Assembly: GCA_963762575.1 (NCBI GenBank)
Contig: CAVXLL010000013.1
Span: forward strand, 248,001-312,000
Reading direction: 5' to 3'
Source of the DNA: AP-15 sp963762575
GTDB lineage: Bacteria; Pseudomonadota; Alphaproteobacteria; ATCC43930; CGMCC-115725
DNA: 64,000 nt
A program made the translations under genes and the position numbers. The notes under the pieces were generated by a model. The model was not told the DNA's origin and searched no databases. It saw only the letters and a list, made by a program, of their open reading frames with translations. How positions within the stretch are numbered: position 1 is the stretch's first letter; every line of letters begins with the position of its first letter. This document shows positions 58,940 to 64,000 of the stretch, one piece after another.

Positions 58940-60175
58940 ATGACCACGTTCATCTTTGCCGATTGTGCCGTGCTCGACGGCACCCGCAACGAGCGCCGCG
59001 AGGACCATCATGTGCTGGTGGAGGGCGGGCATATCCGCGCAATATCGGACCAGCCTATCAAAAGCGCCTCCGCCGAGACGATCGGGCTTGGCGGCCGCAC
59101 GTTGATGCCGGGGCTGATCGATGCGCACGTCCATGTGCTCGCCGTGGATGCGGTTCTCGCCCGGCTTTCGGACCGGCCGGTGATGCTGCTGACCTTGCAG
59201 GCGGCCAAGGTGCTCGAAGGGATGCTGCAGCGCGGGTTTACGACGATCCGCGATGCCGCGGGCGCCGATGGCGGGCTCGCCGAAGCGGTCGAGGAGGGTC
59301 TCGTGCGCGGGCCGCGGGTCTTCCCGTCGGGCATGGCGCTAAGCCAGACGGGCGGGCATGGCGACACAAGACCCCGCACACAGCCGGTCGATGCTTGCGC
59401 TTGCTGCACCGGAGGCCTGACCATGTCGCGCATCGCCGACGGGGTCGCCGAATGCCGCCGCGCGGCGCGCGACGAGCTGCGCAAAGGGGCGACGCAGATC
59501 AAGATCCTGGCCTCGGGCGGCGTCGCCTCACCCTACGACCCGATCTGGAACCTGCAATACAGCGAGGAGGAAGTGTGCGCGATCGTCGAGGAGGCGCGGG
59601 CTTGGCGCACTTACGTGATGGCGCATGCCTATTCGCCCGACGCGATCCGCCGCTCGATCGATTTCGGGGTGCGCTCGATCGAGCACGGGAATCTGATCGA
59701 CCGCGCTACCGCCGAGCATGTCGCCGGCGCCGACGCGTTTGTCGTGCCGACCCTCGTCACCTATGACGCGTTGCACCGGTTTGGCGCAGAGCTGGGCCTT
59801 CCCGAGGTGAACATGGGCAAGCTCGGCGAGGTGCGCGAGGCGGGGCTGAGCTCGCTCGAGATCCTGCAGAGCGCCGGCGTCAAGATCGGTTTCGGCACCG
59901 ATCTGCTCGGGCCGATGCACCGCTACCAGTCAAGGGAATTCGTGATTCGCGCCGAGGCGATGGCGCCCTTCGACATCATCCGCTCGGCGACCATGGTGAA
60001 TGCCGAGCTTCTGAACCGCGCCGGCGAGATCGGCGTCATCGCTCCCGGCTCGCGCGCCGATCTGATCGCCATCGACGGCGATCCGCTCGCCGACATCTCG
60101 CTGCTCGACGGCCAGGGCGAGCACCTGACCCACATCATGAAAGACGGGGTGTTTTATAAGCGGATGCCGGGTTAA
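58940..60175 (+). CDS. Metal-dependent amidohydrolase (Xaa-Pro/imidazolonepropionase-like group)
   Basis: 411 residues. The metal site HxH is in MPGLIDAHVHVLAVDA. The carboxylated-lysine candidate is in TQIKILASGGVASPYD, the next histidines in AWRTYVMAHAYSPDAIRRSI and RSIEHGNLIDRATAEHV, and the catalytic aspartate in KIGFGTDLLGPMHRYQS. The group includes prolidases and organophosphate hydrolases, so an N-acyl or dipeptide-like substrate is likely but unproven. ATG 58940 follows GGAGAGGGGTGTA. The stop overlaps that of leuB by four bases on the opposite strand (TTAA). Confidence 0.9.
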   Translation: MTTFIFADCAVLDGTRNERREDHHVLVEGGHIRAISDQPIKSASAETIGLGGRTLMPGLIDAHVHVLAVDAVLARLSDRPVMLLTLQAAKVLEGMLQRGFTTIRDAAGADGGLAEAVEEGLVRGPRVFPSGMALSQTGGHGDTRPRTQPVDACACCTGGLTMSRIADGVAECRRAARDELRKGATQIKILASGGVASPYDPIWNLQYSEEEVCAIVEEARAWRTYVMAHAYSPDAIRRSIDFGVRSIEHGNLIDRATAEHVAGADAFVVPTLVTYDALHRFGAELGLPEVNMGKLGEVREAGLSSLEILQSAGVKIGFGTDLLGPMHRYQSREFVIRAEAMAPFDIIRSATMVNAELLNRAGEIGVIAPGSRADLIAIDGDPLADISLLDGQGEHLTHIMKDGVFYKRMPG

Positions 60176-61293
60176 GCCGCCTTTTCGAGCTCGCGCAGGA
60201 CCGTGTCGCCCATGACGCGCGTCGAGACGCGCCCGGTATTCGGCTGCACGATGTCGCTGGTCCGCACACCCGAGGCGAGCGCCCGCCGCACCGCATCCTC
60301 TACGAGGTCGGCCTCTTCCGCCATGTCGAAGGAATTGCGCAGCAGCATCGAGAAGGAGAGGATGCAGGCGAGCGGGTTTGCCATATCTTTGCCGGCGATG
60401 TCCGGCGCGCTGCCGTGCACCGGCTCGTAGAGCGCCTTGCGGCGGCCGCCCGCATCGGGCGCGCCGAGCGAGGCCGACGGCAGCATGCCGAGCGACCCCG
60501 TCAGCATCGCCGCGCAATCGGACAACAAATCGCCGAACAGGTTGCTGGTGACGATGACGTCGAACTGCTTCGGGTTGCGGACCAGCTGCATCGCGCAGTT
60601 GTCGGCGTACATGAAGGAGAGCTCGACATCCACGTAATCCGTGTCGCGAACCCGTTGCGCGACCTCGCGCCACAGCCCGCCCAATTCCATGACGTTGGCC
60701 TTGTCGACCTCGCAGAGCCGGCGGTCGCGCTTTCTCGCCAGATCGAAGGCGGCGCGGACGACGCGTTCGATCTCGGCTTCGGTGTAGACTTCGGTATTGA
60801 TCCCGCGCCGGCTCCCGTCCGGCAACGTCTCGACCCCGCGCGGCTCGCCGAAATAGATGCCGCCGGTCAACTCGCGCACGATCATCAGATCGAGGCCGGC
60901 AACGATCTCACGCTTCAGGCTGGAGGCGTCGACGAGCGCCTCAAAGACCACCGCCGGGCGAAGGTTGGCAAAGAGATCCATTTCCTTGCGCAAACGCAGG
61001 ATGCCGCGCTCAGGACGCAGCTCGAAGGGGAATGTGTCCCATTTCGCGCCGCCGACGGCGCCGAACAGCACGGCGTCGCTGGCGACCGCCTGGGCCAAGG
61101 TCTCGTCGCTCAACGGAACCCCCGCTTCATCGAGGGCCGCGCCGCCCACGAGACCCTCGGTAATTTCGAAGCTGGCTAAATGGCGCCGGTCAAAGAACTC
61201 GATCACGCGCAGGGCTTGGCGCATGATTTCCGGTCCGATGCCGTCGCCTGCGAGCACCAGCACCTTGCGATTGGACACGCGGGTCTGCACCAC
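60172..61293 (-). CDS. leuB: 3-Isopropylmalate dehydrogenase
   Basis: 373 residues. It opens VLVLAGDGIGPEIMRQALRV and has FGAVGGAKWDTFPFELRPER, the substrate loop ELTGGIYFGEPRG, CEVDKANVMELGGLWREVAQ, FDVIVTSNLFGDLLSDCAAM and the NAD-specific YEPVHGSAPDIAGKDMANPL. It catalyses the third leucine-specific step. It follows leuD by 3 bp and is clearly co-transcribed with it. Confidence 0.97.
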   Translation of the reverse strand: MVQTRVSNRKVLVLAGDGIGPEIMRQALRVIEFFDRRHLASFEITEGLVGGAALDEAGVPLSDETLAQAVASDAVLFGAVGGAKWDTFPFELRPERGILRLRKEMDLFANLRPAVVFEALVDASSLKREIVAGLDLMIVRELTGGIYFGEPRGVETLPDGSRRGINTEVYTEAEIERVVRAAFDLARKRDRRLCEVDKANVMELGGLWREVAQRVRDTDYVDVELSFMYADNCAMQLVRNPKQFDVIVTSNLFGDLLSDCAAMLTGSLGMLPSASLGAPDAGGRRKALYEPVHGSAPDIAGKDMANPLACILSFSMLLRNSFDMAEEADLVEDAVRRALASGVRTSDIVQPNTGRVSTRVMGDTVLRELEKAA

Positions 61294-61296
61294 GGA

Positions 61297-61926
61297 TCAG
61301 GCCCCGGCCCGGATCATGCCGAACTGCCAGGGACGCGCGAGCCGCGCCTTTTCCTCATAGGCGCCGATTTCCGTGCTCTTCTGCTCGGTCAAGCTGATGT
61401 CGTCGAGCCCATTCAAGAGGCAATGCTTGCGAAATGCATCCAGCTCGAAATGGACCTTCTCGCCATCCGGCCGCGTGATCATCTGGGTTGCCAGGTCGAT
61501 CGTCATCACGGCGTTGGCGCCTTTCCTGGCGTCTTCCATCAATTCTTCGACAATGTCTTTGGGCAAGGCGATCGGCAGAATGCCGTTCTTGAAGCAATTA
61601 TTGTAGAAGATGTCGGCAAAACTCGGCGCGATGATGCAGCGAATGCCGAAATCGAGGAGCGCCCAAGGGGCGTGCTCACGGCTCGACCCGCAGCCGAAGT
61701 TGTCCGCGCCGATCAGGATCTTGGCGTTGCGGTAGGGCGCCTGGTTGAGTACGAAATCCGGGTTCTCCGACCCGTCGGCGCGAAAGCGTATCTCCTGGAA
61801 CAGCCATTGCGACAGGCCCGTCCGCTTGATCGTTTTCAGATAAATCGCGGGAAAGATCTTGTCGGTGTCGAGATTGACGATCGGCAACGGGGCCGCGACA
61901 CCCATCAGCTGCGTGAATTTTTCCAT
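61297..61926 (-). CDS. leuD: 3-Isopropylmalate dehydratase small subunit
   Basis: 209 residues. The swivel domain has VNLDTDKIFPAIYLKTIKRT, ILIGADNFGCGSSREHAPWA with the GCGSSREHA signature, and FADIFYNNCFKNGILPIALP. It pairs with LeuC to isomerise 2- to 3-isopropylmalate. Usually leuC and leuD are adjacent; here two small unrelated genes intervene (61954-62648). Confidence 0.97.
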   Translation of the reverse strand: MEKFTQLMGVAAPLPIVNLDTDKIFPAIYLKTIKRTGLSQWLFQEIRFRADGSENPDFVLNQAPYRNAKILIGADNFGCGSSREHAPWALLDFGIRCIIAPSFADIFYNNCFKNGILPIALPKDIVEELMEDARKGANAVMTIDLATQMITRPDGEKVHFELDAFRKHCLLNGLDDISLTEQKSTEIGAYEEKARLARPWQFGMIRAGA

Positions 61927-61953
61927 GGTGATCCTTTTCGATGTACCGCTGCG

Positions 61954-62394
61954 TCACGTCGCGGATACAGATTCCTCGGCTTTGTCGATCGTGGCCCCGG
62001 ACGCGACTGCGAGAGCATGGCCAATCCATTGGTCCAAACCTCGCTCGAATGACGTATCGATAATTGAACGAACAAGGAGAGCGGCATCACGCGGGGACCA
62101 CTCGCCGCGCGGGTTGGCGCAACTGGTCAGCTGGTGCATGAATTCATTGATCTTCCACGCCCGGTTAAGATCGGCGTCGGGAACCGGGCGGTCTAAGAGG
62201 AACGTCCGAACGGCGACTGTGAGATCGTGGGCGAAGATGCACAAGAAAGCGCTTCTCGCGTCAGCGCCCATTTGCTCAAACTCCGTGAGTATGTGTTCGA
62301 CGTCCAGCGGCTCCCCCGCCATCACCGTGCCATCGGCATATTGGACTGTCGGCCCGTAAAGCCGGTTTGCGGTGACAGTTTGATGAGCTTTCAT
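61954..62394 (-). CDS. Hypothetical protein embedded between leuC and leuD
   Basis: 146 residues: MKAHQTVTANRLYGPTVQYA, EPLDVEHILTEFEQMGADAR, FLCIFAHDLTVAVRTFLLDR, LNRAWKINEFMHQLTSCANP. Mostly helical and soluble, no recognised domain or catalytic motif. The ATG overlaps the stop of the preceding small gene (ATGA), which indicates coupled translation of a two-gene unit. GC content is a little lower than in the leu genes. The pair looks like an inserted cassette, possibly of toxin-antitoxin type, but nothing shows this directly. Confidence 0.65.
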   Translation of the reverse strand: MKAHQTVTANRLYGPTVQYADGTVMAGEPLDVEHILTEFEQMGADARSAFLCIFAHDLTVAVRTFLLDRPVPDADLNRAWKINEFMHQLTSCANPRGEWSPRDAALLVRSIIDTSFERGLDQWIGHALAVASGATIDKAEESVSAT

Positions 62395-62648
62395 GGGATC
62401 TCGTCCCGCGGTAAACCATCCACCGGATAACCGCGTTCCTCCAACACCTAGATTCGGGTGTTGCCTTGAAAAACGCGTCCGTCCGATTTCACTCTCAACT
62501 GCTCCTTGTTACCCGGTCTCGGCCGCAGCGACTCCACAATTTCCTCCGTTGGCCTGCTGCGATGGTATTCGAGGCTTCTACGGGCGTCAGGGTCCTGTTC
62601 GTATACAGCATCGTGTATTCGCCGGAGCGGCGGGCGACCGCCGCGCAA
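62391..62648 (-). pseudogene. Small ParB-like conserved protein with an in-frame amber codon
   Basis: One frame reads RRIHDAVYEQDPDARRSLEY, RPTEEIVESLRP, GRVFQGNTRI, then TAG (62450-62448), then VLEERGYPVDGLPRDEIP and TGA at 62391. GNTRxxVLxxRGxxVDxLPR is a conserved ending that I recall from small proteins with a ParB/sulfiredoxin-like flavour. The TAG stands where a lysine codon would be expected (AAG to TAG). No good start is visible; TTG 62648 lies 9 bp after the leuC stop. It overlaps the next gene by ATGA. Either a recent nonsense mutation or a sequence error. Confidence 0.55.
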
Positions 62649-62657
62649 TTCGTCAGT

Positions 62658-64000
62658 TCAGCCCAATTGGCGCACGTCGGCGAGGTGGCCGGCGATGGCG
62701 GCGGCGGCGGCCATGGCGGGGCCCATTAGGTGGGTCTTGGCGTTCTTGCCTTGGCGGCCTTCGAAATTGCGGTTCGAGGTCGAGGCGATGCGCTCGCCGT
62801 TCATCGCCTTGTCGTCGTTCATCGACATGCACATCGAACAGCCGGCGTCGCGCCACTGAAACCCGGCTTCCAGGAAGACCCGGTCGAGACCTTCCTCCTC
62901 GGCCTGGTGCTTGACGTGGCCCGACCCCGGCACCACCAGCGCGGTGACCCCGTCGGCGACCTTGCGTCCTCTCGCGATGGCCGCAGCCGCCCGCAGATCC
63001 TCGATGCGGCTGTTGGTGCACGATCCGATGAACACGCGCTGCACCGGCACCTGGCTCAGCAGGGTGTTGGGTTTCAGCTGCATGTATTGCAGGGCCCGCT
63101 CGACTGCTGCCCGCCTCAGAGGGTCGTCGATCCGGGCGGGATCGGGCACCCGGCCGGTTATCGGCGCCGCCTGCTCCGGGTTGGTGCCCCAGGTGACGTG
63201 CGGCGCGATGTCGGCGGCGTCGAGATGCGCCTCCTTGTCGTATTTGGCGCCGGGGTCAGTGGGCAGGGTCCGCCAATAGGCGACAGCCTGCTCCCAGGCG
63301 GCACCCTTGGGTGCGAAGGGCCGGCCCATCACATAGGCGATGGTCTTTTCATCGGGCGCGACAAGCCCAGCGCGCGCGCCCGCCTCGATCGACATGTTGC
63401 ACACCGTCATCCGGCCTTCCATCGACATGTCGCGGAAGGTGCTGCCGGCATATTCGAACACATGCCCGGTGCCGCCGGCCGTGCCGATCTTGGCGATGAT
63501 CGCCAGGATCACGTCCTTGGGGCTGACCCCGGCGCCCAGCGCGCCGTTGACCTCGATCAGCATATTCTTGGCCGGCGCCTGGATCAGGGTCTGGGTCGCC
63601 AACACATGCTCGACCTCAGAGGTGCCGATGCCAAAGGCGAGGGCGCCCATCGCCCCGTGCGTCGCGGTGTGGCTGTCGCCGCAAACGATCGTCATGCCTG
63701 GCTGGGAGAGGCCCTGCTCCGGTCCGATGATGTGGACGATGCCCTGGTCAATGCTGTCGATCGCGAAGTAGGGGACGCCGAATTCCTTGACGTTGCGCTC
63801 GAGCACGTCGACCTGCAGCTTCGACTCGGCATTGGCGATGCCGGCGACGCCGGCTGCCCGGTTGGTGGTCGGAATGTTGTGGTCGGCCACGGCCATCGTC
63901 GCGTCGGGCCGGCGGACCTTGCGGCTGGCGAGCTTCAGCCCTTCGAAGGCTTGCGGCGTCGTGACCTCGTGGATCAGGTGAAGGTCGATGTAGATCAGGT
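62658..64000 (-). CDS. leuC: 3-Isopropylmalate dehydratase large subunit (5' end outside the window)
   Basis: 447 residues are visible, reading in from the window edge (LIYIDLHLIHEVTTPQAFEG). The aconitase-fold blocks are MTIVCGDSHTATHGAMGALA, GTSEVEHVLATQTL, the Fe-S cysteine in VFIGSCTNSRIEDLRAAA and the second pair in WRDAGCSMCMSMNDDKAMNG, then ASTSNRNFEGRQGKNAKTHL. Only about the first 20-25 residues should be missing. It heads the leuC-(two small genes)-leuD-leuB array. Confidence 0.97.
   Translation of the reverse strand, partial: LIYIDLHLIHEVTTPQAFEGLKLASRKVRRPDATMAVADHNIPTTNRAAGVAGIANAESKLQVDVLERNVKEFGVPYFAIDSIDQGIVHIIGPEQGLSQPGMTIVCGDSHTATHGAMGALAFGIGTSEVEHVLATQTLIQAPAKNMLIEVNGALGAGVSPKDVILAIIAKIGTAGGTGHVFEYAGSTFRDMSMEGRMTVCNMSIEAGARAGLVAPDEKTIAYVMGRPFAPKGAAWEQAVAYWRTLPTDPGAKYDKEAHLDAADIAPHVTWGTNPEQAAPITGRVPDPARIDDPLRRAAVERALQYMQLKPNTLLSQVPVQRVFIGSCTNSRIEDLRAAAAIARGRKVADGVTALVVPGSGHVKHQAEEEGLDRVFLEAGFQWRDAGCSMCMSMNDDKAMNGERIASTSNRNFEGRQGKNAKTHLMGPAMAAAAAIAGHLADVRQLG

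Noticed and set aside
58022..60175. Long N-terminal extension of the amidohydrolase from 58022
   Set aside because: The extension is antisense to cobT; the ATG at 58940 has a ribosome site and directly precedes the family start.

Overview
The window reads as a piece of a GC-rich alphaproteobacterial chromosome, most likely Rhodospirillales-like. This is inferred from gene order and family content, not from any search. Pointers are the homoserine dehydrogenase / glpX / recJ neighbourhood, an NDUFS4-type complex I accessory subunit next to tRNA-Pro, a class I PHA synthase, CaiB-type CoA-transferases paired with ThDP-dependent lyases, and promoter-like sequences of the EcfG general-stress type. 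There is no rRNA, no CRISPR array, no prophage module and no intact insertion sequence.

Layout. 1-6.2 kb is a scarred accessory block: three copies of the 3' end of a flavin/Fe-S oxidoreductase gene, two tandem ABC substrate-binding protein genes, a hicAB pair, a Phd/VapC pair whose toxin is fused to a second domain, and a broken copy of the ThDP enzyme found intact at 9.4-11 kb. 6.5-11 kb holds a DUF3300 secreted protein behind an EcfG-like promoter, a frameshifted REP-associated transposase between inverted REPs, a GIY-YIG/T5orf172 protein and the ThDP lyase. 11.3-16.7 kb holds a Ni/Co permease and a SigK/RskA-like sigma/anti-sigma pair with fasciclin and DUF4331 proteins. 16.9-24.5 kb holds DUF3280, recJ, glpX, a paraoxonase-like protein, hom and an OmpA-like lipoprotein. 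24.7-34.8 kb holds phaC, an MFS permease, argC, a CoA-transferase/ThDP-lyase operon, a P450 and an HD-domain protein. 35-46.6 kb holds a decayed AbrB/PIN module, a GMC oxidoreductase, an IlvD-type dehydratase, a CBS/SLC13 pair, an XRE regulator, AhpD-like and NDUFS4-like genes, tRNA-Pro, an ECF sigma factor, tRNA-Lys and a CoA-transferase. 46.6-51 kb holds an AT-richer sulfotransferase gene and broken adenylate-cyclase-type genes. 51-64 kb holds amidohydrolases, a Rieske oxygenase, a lactonase, a dipeptidase, cobT and leuB-leuD-(two small genes)-leuC.

Working together: leuC/leuD/leuB (leucine), argC (arginine) and hom (threonine/methionine) are biosynthetic. The CoA-transferases and ThDP lyases suggest activation and cleavage of 2-hydroxyacyl or oxalyl thioesters. 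phaC stores acyl-CoA carbon. The Rieske/VOC/PPOX, GMC, P450, dipeptidase and D-aminoacylase-like genes point to heterotrophic scavenging in soil or water.

A cross-cutting feature is the number of genes broken by one-base indels, including housekeeping recJ (five), glpX (two plus an amber codon) and the IlvD-type gene. Pairs of compensating indels inside recJ look more like consensus errors than decay, so every frameshift call here should be treated as provisional.
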